64,000 bases of DNA from Virgisporangium ochraceum (GTDB lineage: Bacteria; Actinomycetota; Actinomycetes; Mycobacteriales; Micromonosporaceae), in contig NZ_BOPH01000068.1 in the NCBI RefSeq assembly GCF_016863655.1, positions 106,911 through 170,910 on the forward strand, written 5' to 3'. Every line of letters begins with the position of its first letter. Position 1 is the first letter of the stretch. A model generated the notes under the pieces. The model did not search any database. It was not told the origin of the DNA and was given only the letters and a program-made list of their open reading frames with translations. Shown piece after piece: positions 35,188 through 43,270 of this stretch. Position numbers and translations under genes: made by a program.

Positions 35188-36297
35188 ATGCACTTCGGGA
35201 TCTTCACAGTCGGCGACGTGACGCCCGACCCGACCACGGGACGGGAGCCGACGGAGGCTGAGCGGATCAAGGCGATGGTCGCGATCGCGCTGAAGGCCGA
35301 AGAGGTCGGGCTCGACGTGTTCGCGATGGGTGAGCACCACAACCCGCCGTTCGTGCCGTCGTCGCCGACCACCATGCTCGGCTACATCGCGGCCCGCACC
35401 GAGCGGCTGCTGCTGTCGACCGCGACCACCCTGATCACCACCAACGACCCGGTGAAGATCGCCGAGGACTACGCGATGCTGCAGCACCTGGCCGACGGCC
35501 GGGTCGACCTCATGATGGGGCGCGGCAACACCGGGCCGGTGTACCCCTGGTTCGGCCAGGACATCCGGATGGGCATCCCGCTGGCGGTCGAGAACTACGC
35601 GTTGCTGCGCCGGCTGTGGCGCGAGGACGTGGTCGACTGGGAGGGCAAGTTCCGCACGCCGCTGCAGTCGTTCACCTCGACGCCCCGTCCGCTCGACGGC
35701 GTGCCGCCGTTCGTGTGGCACGGCTCGATCCGCAGCCCGGAGATCGCCGAACAGGCGGCCTACTACGGCGACGGGTTCTTCGCGAACCACATCTTCTGGC
35801 CGGCGTCGCACACCCAGCGGATGGTCGGTCTGTACCGGCAGCGGTTCGAGCACTACGGTCACGGCTCGGCCGACCAGGCCATCGTGGGCCTCGGCGGGCA
35901 GGTCTTCATGCGCAAGAACTCGCAGGACGCGGTGCGCGAGTTCCGCCCGTACTTCGACGAGGCGCCGGTGTACGGTCACGGGCCGTCGCTGGAGGAGTTC
36001 ACCTCCCAGACGCCGCTCACCGTGGGCAGCCCGCAGCAGGTCATCGACCGCACGCTGGGCTTCCGGAAGTACGTCGGTGACTACCAGCGGCAGCTGTTCC
36101 TGGTCGACCACGCCGGTCTGCCGTTGAAGACGGTGCTGGAGCAGCTCGACATCCTCGGCGAGGAGGTCGTGCCGGTGCTCCGCAAGGAGTTCGCGGTCGG
36201 CCGTCCCGCGCACGTGCCCGACGCGCCGACCCACGCGTCGCTGGTTGCCGCCGCGGCCGCCTCCGACGTCGACGCCCTGGAGGTGGCCTCCCAGTGA
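35188..36297 (+). CDS. LLM-class FMN-dependent monooxygenase, CE1758 family
   Basis: The 369-residue luciferase-like TIM barrel shows FGIFTVGDVTPDPTTGREPTE, GLDVFAMGEHHNPPFVPSSP, the ADGRVDLMMGRGNTGPVYPWFG stretch and the C-terminal EVVPVLRKEFAVGRP. It overlaps by 4 bases a gene for an NADPH-FMN reductase of the CE1759 type. That gene pair is a known actinobacterial duo in which the reductase supplies reduced flavin to the monooxygenase. The ATG at 35188 follows AGGGAGC. Substrate is unknown. Confidence 0.93.
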   Translation: MHFGIFTVGDVTPDPTTGREPTEAERIKAMVAIALKAEEVGLDVFAMGEHHNPPFVPSSPTTMLGYIAARTERLLLSTATTLITTNDPVKIAEDYAMLQHLADGRVDLMMGRGNTGPVYPWFGQDIRMGIPLAVENYALLRRLWREDVVDWEGKFRTPLQSFTSTPRPLDGVPPFVWHGSIRSPEIAEQAAYYGDGFFANHIFWPASHTQRMVGLYRQRFEHYGHGSADQAIVGLGGQVFMRKNSQDAVREFRPYFDEAPVYGHGPSLEEFTSQTPLTVGSPQQVIDRTLGFRKYVGDYQRQLFLVDHAGLPLKTVLEQLDILGEEVVPVLRKEFAVGRPAHVPDAPTHASLVAAAAASDVDALEVASQ

Positions 36298-36899
36298 CAG
36301 AGCGCACGCTCGCGGTGGTGTCCGCCGGCCTGAGCCAGCCCTCGTCCAGCCGACTGCTGGCCGAGCGGCTGGCCGCCGCGGTCGCGGCCGCGTCTCCCGA
36401 GGTGCGGGTACTGCCGGTGATCGAGGTGCGCGACCACGCCCACGACGTGGTCAACAACCTCCTCACCGGCTTCGCCCCGCAGCCCCTGGCCGAGGTGCTG
36501 CGCACGATCGCCGGCGCCGACGGTCTCGTGGCCGTGACGCCCACCTTCAACACGTCGTACAGCGGGCTGTTCAAGTCCTTCTTCGACGTGTTCGAGGAGG
36601 GCTCCCTCCACGACAAGCCGGTGCTCCTCGGTGCCACCGGCGGCACCGCCCGCCACTCGCTGGCCCTCGACTACGCCCTGCGTCCGATGTTCGCGTACCT
36701 GCGCGCGGCACCGGTCGCCACGTCCGTGTTCGCCGCCCCGGAAGACTGGGCCACCGGCGGAGCGGGCACGGCTCTGGCCGCCCGGATGAGCCGGGCCGGC
36801 CGGGAACTGGCCGAGGAGATGCTCCGCCGGGCACCGGCCACGGTCCTCGACCCCTTCGAGCTGACCACCACGTTCGACCAGCTCCTCGCCGGCGACTGA
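36294..36899 (+). CDS. LLM-partnered NADPH-dependent FMN reductase, CE1759 family
   Basis: The 201-residue flavodoxin-fold reductase has the FMN loop VVSAGLSQPSSSRLLAERLA at the N-terminus, TPTFNTSYSGLFKSFFDVF and LLGATGGTARHSLALDYALRPMFAYLRA. GTG 36294 overlaps the monooxygenase stop (GTGA). It should reduce FMN for its partner. The two genes stand apart from the surrounding glycosidase genes and end at a convergent hairpin. Confidence 0.93.
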   Translation: MTERTLAVVSAGLSQPSSSRLLAERLAAAVAAASPEVRVLPVIEVRDHAHDVVNNLLTGFAPQPLAEVLRTIAGADGLVAVTPTFNTSYSGLFKSFFDVFEEGSLHDKPVLLGATGGTARHSLALDYALRPMFAYLRAAPVATSVFAAPEDWATGGAGTALAARMSRAGRELAEEMLRRAPATVLDPFELTTTFDQLLAGD

Positions 36900-36949
36900 C
36901 CCGGCCCCGAACCGGAACGCCGCCCCGTGCCGGCGGCGGTCAGGCCGGG
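36900..36949. terminator. Convergent terminator hairpin
   Basis: CCCGGCC (36900-36906) pairs with GGCCGGG (36943-36949), and inside it GCCGCC (36919-36924) pairs with GGCGGC (36932-36937). It lies between the FMN reductase stop and the convergent beta-lactamase-fold gene and touches the latter's stop. No T-run is seen on either side. Confidence 0.45.
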
Positions 36950-37914
36950 GTGGCGCCGGGGATCCTCAGCGAGCGCACCAGGTCGGTGACGGTCGCCGTG
37001 GCACGGGCGAAGGCGGTGCCGTCGGGGTGGGAGGTCAGGACCGCCACCACCGCGCGGTCGTCGGCACCGACGATGCCGGTCGTGTGCAGGACCTCGCCGG
37101 CCAGGTCGACGGGGGCCGCCCGGTGCACCGGTAGCGCGCCCGGGGCCTCCATTTGCACCGGTAGCGCGGCCGGGGCCGTGCACGGGGTCGCCGGGGTGTC
37201 GCCGAAACCCGACCAGCCCTGCTTCACCGCCCACGGCCGGGCCAGCGCGGTGGGAATGCCGAACGACTGGTCGTACCGGTCGGTGCCGCACCTCGTCGAG
37301 GCGCGGAGGTTGCCCAGCACGTAGTCACGCACCGCCGGCGGGGCCTGGTCGAGCAGGTAGCGGTAGATCTTCACCACGTCGGCGGCGCTCATCGCCGTGT
37401 AACCCCAGAACCCCGGCTGGCCGGCCGGTGGCGGATCGGTGTCGACCAGCCCCAGGCGCTGCGCCATCCGCGTCACCAGCGCCCGCTGGCCGCCGCGCCG
37501 CCAGAAGAACGTCGCGGCCGCGTCGTCGCTGGAACGGAGCATCACGTCGAGACGGCCGCGGTCCGCCGCGGGCACCGCCCCCGACGACCACGTCACGTCG
37601 AGGACGATGAGCAGCTTGACCAGCGACGCCGAGCGGTACGACGTCGACGGCGCCACGCTGTACACGAACTCGCCCGTCCGCCGGTCGAACACCACGACCG
37701 ACGCCGCGACCCCGGCCGGAACGACCGGCGGCGGCACGGCGGCGGAAGCGGAAGCGGAGGCGGCCGAGGAAGCAGTACCCGAAGCGGCACCCGAACCGGG
37801 AGCAGCGGCCGACGCGGAACCGGAGGCCGGAGTGGCGGCGGAGGTCCGGCCGCCGCTGTCACACGCGGCGAGTGACAGGCAGAGAGTCAGGAGGAGGAGC
37901 GCGGGGCGCCTCAC
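36940..37914 (-). CDS. Beta-lactamase-fold serine hydrolase lipoprotein
   Basis: The 324-residue product has a lipoprotein signal (LLLLTLCLSLAAC). A 60-residue Ala/Ser/Gly linker follows, then a class A-like penicillin-recognising fold: the Ser-x-x-Lys in YRSASLVKLL, SDD in LRSSDDAAATFFW and HTTG in VLHTTGIVG. GTG 37914 overlaps the stop of the upstream LigD-type gene (GTGA). It is surface-exposed, with a peptidase, esterase or lactamase-like activity. The Glu166 region of true class A enzymes is not evident, so lactam hydrolysis is uncertain. Confidence 0.87.
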   Translation of the reverse strand: MRRPALLLLTLCLSLAACDSGGRTSAATPASGSASAAAPGSGAASGTASSAASASASAAVPPPVVPAGVAASVVVFDRRTGEFVYSVAPSTSYRSASLVKLLIVLDVTWSSGAVPAADRGRLDVMLRSSDDAAATFFWRRGGQRALVTRMAQRLGLVDTDPPPAGQPGFWGYTAMSAADVVKIYRYLLDQAPPAVRDYVLGNLRASTRCGTDRYDQSFGIPTALARPWAVKQGWSGFGDTPATPCTAPAALPVQMEAPGALPVHRAAPVDLAGEVLHTTGIVGADDRAVVAVLTSHPDGTAFARATATVTDLVRSLRIPGATPA

Positions 37915-39179
37915 GGTGCCGGCTGCTCCGGCGGCGGGGTCCACCCCTCGAACGGGTCGTAGTCGACCTCCAGCTCCTCCTGGGCCGGCCGCTCGTCGGT
38001 GGGGATGTTCGTGACGTTCAGGCGCACCCGGTACCACGCCGTACTGCGTCCCCGCATCGCGTCCACCAGCACCTCCGACGGCTCGAGCCGCTCGACGATG
38101 CCCGGGTGGCGGACCTTCCAGCGCTCCAGGCCCTCCAGCGCCTCCTCGCGCGTGCGCGCCCGGCTGATCTCGATGAGCGCCGCCGACGTGCGGCGGCGGC
38201 CCGACGCCCCGTACGACTTGCCCGGCGCGGCCGGCGCGACCTCCCCGCCCTGCGCGGGGTCGAGGTCCTTCTGGCGGTCGGCCAGGTCGAGCAGCGAGTC
38301 GAGCGTGCCGGCCGCGTCGTCGATGCCGCTCCACGGGTCGCCGCGCTCGGCGTACCGGGCCGGCATCGTGTCGATCGTGAACGCGGCCGGGTCGCAGTCG
38401 GGCACCTCGTCCCAGCTCAGCGTTGCGCTGACCCGGGCGTCCGGCGTCGGCCGCACCGAGTAGCCGGCCGCGGTGGTGCGGTCCTTGGCGTTCTGGTTGT
38501 AGTCGACGAAGACCCCGTGCCGCTCCTCCTTCCACCAGCGCGCCGTCGCGATGTCGGGCGCCCGCAGGGCGATCTCGCGGGCGAGTGCCGCGGCGGCGCG
38601 GTGCACCTCGCGGAACGTCCACGCCGGCGCGATGCGGCAGAAGATGTGGAAGCCGCGCGAGCCGGTGGTCTTCGGCCAGCCGGTGAGCCCGTGCTCCGCG
38701 AGCACCTCGCGGGCCACCAGCGCCACGTCGCGCACCATCGCCCACGGGACGCCCGGCACTGGGTCGAGGTCGACCCGCAGCTCGTCGGGGTGGTGGACGT
38801 CGCCGGAGCGCACCGGGTGCGGGTGCAGGTCGACGCAGCCGAGGTTGACCACCCAGGCGAGCTGGGCGGCGTTGCGCACGACGATCTCGTGGGCCGAGCG
38901 TCCCGACGGGTACTTCAGCTCGACGGTCTCCACCCATTCGGGACGCTTGTCGGGCGCCCGCTTCTGGAAGAACGCCTCCTTGTCGATGCCGTTCACGTAG
39001 CGCTTGAGCGCCATCGGCCGGTCGCCGACCGCCGTCAGCGCGCCGCCGGCGACGGACAGGTAGTAGCGGACGAGGTCGAGCTTGGTGTGCCCGGTGGCCG
39101 GGAAGTACACCTTGTCGGGGTTCGTGACCGTGACGTCGATCCCGTCGACTTCGAGAACCTCCGACTTCGCCTTAGCCAT
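37911..39179 (-). CDS. LigD-type DNA polymerase/primase domain protein
   Basis: The 422-residue stand-alone polymerase (PolDom) of the bacterial end-joining family has TNPDKVYFPATGHTKLDLVRYY at the N-terminus. The catalytic acids are in ELRVDLDPVPG near residue 137, followed by KTTGSRGFHIFCRI and VFVDYNQNAKDRTTAAGYSVRP. The ligase and nuclease domains of full LigD are absent, and no Ku gene is nearby. A C-terminal extension of about 100 residues is present. ATG 39179 overlaps the upstream hydrolase gene by 8 bases. Confidence 0.93.
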   Translation of the reverse strand: MAKAKSEVLEVDGIDVTVTNPDKVYFPATGHTKLDLVRYYLSVAGGALTAVGDRPMALKRYVNGIDKEAFFQKRAPDKRPEWVETVELKYPSGRSAHEIVVRNAAQLAWVVNLGCVDLHPHPVRSGDVHHPDELRVDLDPVPGVPWAMVRDVALVAREVLAEHGLTGWPKTTGSRGFHIFCRIAPAWTFREVHRAAAALAREIALRAPDIATARWWKEERHGVFVDYNQNAKDRTTAAGYSVRPTPDARVSATLSWDEVPDCDPAAFTIDTMPARYAERGDPWSGIDDAAGTLDSLLDLADRQKDLDPAQGGEVAPAAPGKSYGASGRRRTSAALIEISRARTREEALEGLERWKVRHPGIVERLEPSEVLVDAMRGRSTAWYRVRLNVTNIPTDERPAQEELEVDYDPFEGWTPPPEQPAP

Positions 39180-39957
39180 GGTCGGCGTCGAGGAAGTCGT
39201 CGATCATCGGGGCGAGCCAGGCGCCGTGAGCGGCCACCCCGGTGTGGGTGGTGCCCGGCAGGATCGCCAGACGCGAGCGGGGCAGGCCCACGATGTCGCC
39301 GTTGACGCCGCCGCCGAGCAGCCGGAACGTCTCCACGGCGTGCTCGGGACGCAGGATGTCGGAGTCGCCGGCCACCAGCATCACCGGCGCGGTGAGCGCC
39401 CGGATCGCCTCGTCCGGCCAGACCGGCGTGTGCCGCGAGAACTCCTTCACCCGCTCGACGAGCCGCGGAAAGTCCTCGGGCTTCGGCGCCAGCTGCAGGT
39501 ACTCGTCGTGGAACGGCGAGCCGTGGAGCATCTCCGGCTGCAGCGCGTCCATGCCGCCGCCGAACCCGGGGTGCATGCCCTCGGCGGTGACCGCGAGCGA
39601 GGCCAGCACGAGCTTGCGCACCCGCGACGGGAACCGGATCGCGGTCTCGAGCGCCACCCCGGCGCCGAGGCTGTAGCCGAACAGGTCGGCCCGCTCGATC
39701 TTGAGGTGCGTGAGCAGCTGCTCGATGTCGGAGGCGAGCGTCTCGACCCGGATCGGCCGGTCGATGTCGGCGGTACGGGCGTGGGCCTGTAGCTCGACGC
39801 CGATCACCTGGCGGCGCTCGGCCAGCGCCGGCGCGACCGCGCCGAACGAGGTGCCGATGCCGGAGAACGCGCCGTGCAGGAGCACCACGGGATCGCCGTC
39901 CCCGTGGATCTCGTAGTACAGGTCCAGTCCGTTGACCGGTGCGTATCCGTTGTCCAC
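39172..39957 (-). CDS. Alpha/beta hydrolase
   Basis: The 261-residue hydrolase has oxyanion loop VVLLHGAFSG, nucleophile elbow LFGYSLGAGVAL, the Asp in VAGDSDILRP and the His in LPGTTHTGV. The start is an inverted GTTGTCCACGCC context at 39957, reading MDNGYAPVNGLDLYYEIHG, the normal beginning for esterase/haloperoxidase-like members. It is cytoplasmic. It overlaps the LigD-type gene, but no functional link is obvious. Confidence 0.92.
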   Translation of the reverse strand: MDNGYAPVNGLDLYYEIHGDGDPVVLLHGAFSGIGTSFGAVAPALAERRQVIGVELQAHARTADIDRPIRVETLASDIEQLLTHLKIERADLFGYSLGAGVALETAIRFPSRVRKLVLASLAVTAEGMHPGFGGGMDALQPEMLHGSPFHDEYLQLAPKPEDFPRLVERVKEFSRHTPVWPDEAIRALTAPVMLVAGDSDILRPEHAVETFRLLGGGVNGDIVGLPRSRLAILPGTTHTGVAAHGAWLAPMIDDFLDADHG

Positions 39958-39966
39958 GCCGCCAAG

Positions 39967-40833
39967 CTACCGGGTGCGCAGGGCCTCCTGCACGGTTGCG
40001 ACAAGCGCCATGACGGCCGGCGAGGCCGCCTCCGGCGCCCAGACGAGCCCGTACGTGGTGCGCAGGTCGCCGGCGTCGAGCGGCACGAACCGCACGTCGG
40101 GCCGCCGGACCGTCTCGACGACCAGCCGGGGCGTGGCCAGCACCCCGGCACCGGCGGCGACCAGGTCGAGGGGTGCGGCGAAGTCGTCGAGGTCCGGGCC
40201 GACCACGCGGTGCTGCCGTACCAGGGCCGCGAGCCGGGCCCAGGTCGAGCCGGGTGGACGGGTCGCGGGCAGCAGCATCCGGTGCCGGCCCAGGTCGGCC
40301 GGGCGCAGCAGCGTCCGCGCGGCGAGCGGACCACCGGCCGGCACGGCCAGGTGCGCGACCGGCACCTGGAACCGGGCGGTCGTGGGCCGGCCGGCGGGGA
40401 ACGGGTAGCTGAGGATCGCGGCCGGCACGTCACCGGCGCCCAGGGCGGCGGTGGCCGCGCTCCACCCGGCCGGCCGCAGGTCGACGTCGACGGCCGGCGT
40501 GCGGGCGGCGAGGCGCCGGGCGACGCGGGCCACCAGCGGCCCGACCAACGGCGGATAAGCAAATCGAATGGTGGGCACGGCCTGCCGGGCGGCCTCGTCG
40601 CGCAGCGCGGTGGCGGCCGCGAGCAGCGCCTCGGCGTACGGCAGCAGGGCCCGTCCGGGACCGGTGAGGCGCACCGCCCGGTTGCCGCGCTCGAACAACC
40701 GGGTGCCGAACGAGCGCTCCAGGCGCCCGATCGCCTGGCTGACCGCGGGCTGGGAGAGCCGCAGGTCGTGGGCGGCGCCGGAGAAGCTGGCCCGCTCGGC
40801 GACCCGCACGAAGCACGCCACGTCGCGCAGCAT
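39967..40833 (-). CDS. LysR-family transcriptional regulator
   Basis: The 288-residue regulator has the N-terminal winged HTH (FVRVAERASFSGAAHDLRLSQPAVSQAIGRLE) and a two-lobe effector domain. It is divergent from metE with 88 bases between starts. A 17-base site with the LTTR-like ATAAGC...GCGAAT dyad lies at 40843, and a 15/17 copy lies inside this gene at 40555. By position it is a candidate MetR-like activator of metE; inference. Confidence 0.93.
   Translation of the reverse strand: MLRDVACFVRVAERASFSGAAHDLRLSQPAVSQAIGRLERSFGTRLFERGNRAVRLTGPGRALLPYAEALLAAATALRDEAARQAVPTIRFAYPPLVGPLVARVARRLAARTPAVDVDLRPAGWSAATAALGAGDVPAAILSYPFPAGRPTTARFQVPVAHLAVPAGGPLAARTLLRPADLGRHRMLLPATRPPGSTWARLAALVRQHRVVGPDLDDFAAPLDLVAAGAGVLATPRLVVETVRRPDVRFVPLDAGDLRTTYGLVWAPEAASPAVMALVATVQEALRTR
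40555..40571. promoter_or_regulatory. Internal copy of the LysR-type site
   Basis: ATAAGCAAATCGAATGG lies within the LysR coding region and matches the intergenic site at 40843 in 15 of 17 bases. It could be a second, upstream-gene binding site used for looping, or coincidence forced by the coding sequence (IRFAYPP). Confidence 0.3.
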
Positions 40834-40842
40834 CCGCCCACT

Positions 40843-40859
40843 ATAAGCAGAGCGAATGG
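40843..40859. promoter_or_regulatory. LysR-type operator candidate in lysR-metE intergenic region
   Basis: ATAAGCAGAGCGAATGG contains the imperfect dyad ATAAGC/GCGAAT separated by three bases, the usual form of LTTR recognition sites (T-N11-A type). It is 10 bases from the regulator start and 63 from the metE start. Confidence 0.5.
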
Positions 40860-40921
40860 GACGGGCGTCCGCCCGCGCCTATCGCCAGGATCGGCCGGTC
40901 CGACCTGCCGAAGGAGCAACC

Positions 40922-43060
40922 GTGCCGTTCCCCGCGTCCACCGTCCTGGGCTACCCGCGCATCGGGCCCCACCGCGAGCTGAAGCGCGCCCTGGAGGCCT
41001 ACTGGGACGGCCGCGCCGGCCGCGCCGACCTCGACCGCGTCGGCGCCGACCTGCGCGCGCGGACCTGGCACACGCTCGCCGGCCGGGGCCTTTCGGGGCT
41101 GCCGTCGAACACGTTCTCCGAGTACGACCAGGTGCTCGACACGGCCGTGCTGCTCGGCGCCGTACCCGAGCGGTTCCGGAAGGAGAAGGACCCCTACTTC
41201 GCGATGGCCCGGGGCACCGCGGAGACGCCGCCGCTGCGCATGACGAAGTGGTTCGACACGAACTACCACTACATCGTCCCGGAGCTGCCGCCGGCGTTCC
41301 GGCTCGACGCGACCAAGCCGCTCCGGGAGCTGCGCGAGGCCCGCGCGCTCGGGTACGACACCCGCCCCGTCTTCGTGGGGCCGGTGACGTTCCTGCTCCT
41401 CGCCGACGACCCCGACCTGTCGCGGCTGCCCGAGGTGCTCGACGAGTACGCGAAGCTGCTCGGGATCCTCGCCGCCGAGCGGGTGGAGTGGGTGCAGTTC
41501 GACGAGCCCGCGTTCGTCACCGACGCTGTCACCGAAGCCCACGTGGCGGCGGCCTACGACCGGCTCGCCGCGGTGGCCGAACGGCCGTCGCTGTTCGTGG
41601 CGACCTACTTCGGCGACCCCGGCGCGACGCTGCCCGCCCTGGCCGCCACCGGCGTCGAGGCGATCGGGCTCGACCTCGTGCGCGGCCCGGTTCCGTCGGT
41701 GCCGCTCACCGGGAAAACCGTGGTGGCCGGTGTCGTCTCGGGCCGCGACGTGTGGCGCACCGACCGCGGGGCCGCGCTCGCCGCCCTGTACGCCGTGCGC
41801 GACCTGGGAGCGTCGGTCGCGGTCGGTACCTCGTGTTCGCTCACGCACGTCCCCTATGATCTTGATCTTGAGCCCGACCTCGACGCCGCGCTACGGGCGC
41901 GGCTGGCGTTCGCCGACCAGAAGGTCACCGAGGTCGTCGACCTGGCCGCGGCCTTCGCCGGGGGCGAGGCCGCGGGTGAGGTGCCGGCTCCTGTCGTGGA
42001 CCGCGTGAGCGCGCCCCCGGCCCGGCGCGGGCCCTACGCGGCGAGGCGGGCGGCCCAGGCGGGGCTGGGGCTGCCGCCGCTGCCGACGACCACGATCGGA
42101 TCGTTCCCGCAGACCGGTGACCTGCGTTCCCTGCGGGCCCGGCTGGCCTCCGGCGAGCTGTCGGACGCGGAGTACCGGCGGCACATCGAGGCCGAGATCG
42201 AGCGGGTGATCCGCCTCCAGGAGCGGCTGGGGCTCGACGTGCTGGTGCACGGCGAACCCGAACGCAACGACATGGTGCAGTACTTCGCCGAGCACCTCGA
42301 CGGCTTCGCCGTCACCCGCCACGGGTGGGTCCAGTCGTACGGGTCCCGGTGCACCCGGCCACCGATCCTGCACGGCGACGTCCGGCGGCCGGAGCCGATC
42401 ACCGTGCGCTGGACCTCCCACGCCCGGTCGCTGACCGACCGGCCGGTGAAGGGCATGCTGACCGGACCGGTGACGATCGTGGCCTGGTCGTTCGTGCGTG
42501 CCGACCTGCCGCTGCGGGCCGTGGTGCACCAGGTGGCCGGCGCGATCCGGGAGGAGGTCGCCGACCTGGCCGCCACGGGCGTGTCGATCATCCAGGTCGA
42601 CGAGCCGGCCCTGCGCGAACTGCTGCCGCTGCGCCGCTCCGCGCAGGCCGAATACCTGTCGTGGGCCGTCGACGCGTACCGCCGCGCCACGTCGTCGGCC
42701 CCGGACGGCGTGCAGATCCACACCCACCTGTGCTACTCCGACGCCAACGAGATCCTGTCGGCGATCGACGGCCTGGACGCCGACGTCACCACGATCGAGT
42801 CGGCCCGCTCGCACGGCCGGATCCTCGGTTCCCTGACCGACGGCTTCAGCCGCGGACTCGGGCCGGGCGTGTACGACATCCACTCGCCGCGGGTCCCGTC
42901 GGTGGAGGAGGTGTCGTCGTCGCTGGCGGCCGTGCTGAAGACGCTCCCGGCCGACCGCGTGTGGGTCAACCCGGACTGCGGCCTGAAGACGCGGACGTAC
43001 GACCAGGTGGAGGCCGCGCTGGCGAACCTGGTGACCGCGGCCCACCGCGCCAGGGCCTAG
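40922..43060 (+). CDS. metE: Cobalamin-independent methionine synthase
   Basis: The 712-residue enzyme transfers the methyl group of 5-methyltetrahydropteroyltri-glutamate to homocysteine. Seen are the N-terminal barrel (GYPRIGPHRELKRALEAYW), TTTIGSFPQTGDLR at the start of the C-terminal barrel, HGEPERNDMVQYFAEHLDGF and the zinc ligands in HTHLCYSD and NPDCGLKTR. GTG 40922 follows AAGGAG. No cobalamin riboswitch can fit in the 88-base leader, so control probably rests with the divergent LysR protein. The last 15 codons have a diverged second copy 211 bp downstream. Confidence 0.97.
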   Translation: MPFPASTVLGYPRIGPHRELKRALEAYWDGRAGRADLDRVGADLRARTWHTLAGRGLSGLPSNTFSEYDQVLDTAVLLGAVPERFRKEKDPYFAMARGTAETPPLRMTKWFDTNYHYIVPELPPAFRLDATKPLRELREARALGYDTRPVFVGPVTFLLLADDPDLSRLPEVLDEYAKLLGILAAERVEWVQFDEPAFVTDAVTEAHVAAAYDRLAAVAERPSLFVATYFGDPGATLPALAATGVEAIGLDLVRGPVPSVPLTGKTVVAGVVSGRDVWRTDRGAALAALYAVRDLGASVAVGTSCSLTHVPYDLDLEPDLDAALRARLAFADQKVTEVVDLAAAFAGGEAAGEVPAPVVDRVSAPPARRGPYAARRAAQAGLGLPPLPTTTIGSFPQTGDLRSLRARLASGELSDAEYRRHIEAEIERVIRLQERLGLDVLVHGEPERNDMVQYFAEHLDGFAVTRHGWVQSYGSRCTRPPILHGDVRRPEPITVRWTSHARSLTDRPVKGMLTGPVTIVAWSFVRADLPLRAVVHQVAGAIREEVADLAATGVSIIQVDEPALRELLPLRRSAQAEYLSWAVDAYRRATSSAPDGVQIHTHLCYSDANEILSAIDGLDADVTTIESARSHGRILGSLTDGFSRGLGPGVYDIHSPRVPSVEEVSSSLAAVLKTLPADRVWVNPDCGLKTRTYDQVEAALANLVTAAHRARA

Positions 43061-43270
43061 ACGATCTGTTCCGAGGACTCTGGCTGTCCGTCCGCTTGTT
43101 TCGTGATGAGCGTCGGGAGTTTCGCCATGCCGACACATCGATGATCACGAACGGATGGGAGGTTATCAACATAAACAGGTGTTTTTGATGTTGATAACCT
43201 CCCACCCGTCGGCGTGAGTTGGTGGCCGCGCTGGCGAACGTGGTGACCGCCGCCCACCGCGCCCGCCTAG
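43011..43270. repeat. Direct repeat of the metE 3' end flanking a 160-bp insert
   Basis: The metE tail at 43011-43060 recurs at 43222-43270 with 41 of 45 aligned bases identical over its core. The second copy encodes VAALANVVTAAHRARL against metE VEAALANLVTAAHRARA and has lost the in-frame stop position. Between the copies, 43061-43221 is less GC-rich than its surroundings and contains a long hairpin. No further gene is apparent in it. Confidence 0.88.
43151..43209. terminator. Long AT-rich hairpin between metE and the M15 peptidase gene
   Basis: Arms 43151-43172 and 43188-43209 pair in 21 of 22 positions (core AGGTTATCAACAT / ATGTTGATAACCT) around a 15-base loop. The centre is AT-rich, unlike most of the window. 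It lies between convergent genes, so a bidirectional terminator is possible, but there is no T-tract after the stem. Its length and placement inside a duplicated metE tail also suit a small inverted-repeat element. Confidence 0.6.

Noticed and set aside
40834..40921. Cobalamin riboswitch before metE
   Set aside because: Only 88 bases are available and no B12-box or stem pattern is visible.
43163..43197. Replication origin or DnaA-box cluster in the hairpin
   Set aside because: Only two inverted TTATCAACA copies, each one base off consensus, and no origin-type gene context.
43057..43257. Small minus-strand frame in the metE downstream insert
   Set aside because: It crosses the hairpin and has no ribosome site or recognisable domain; treated as part of the repeat element.
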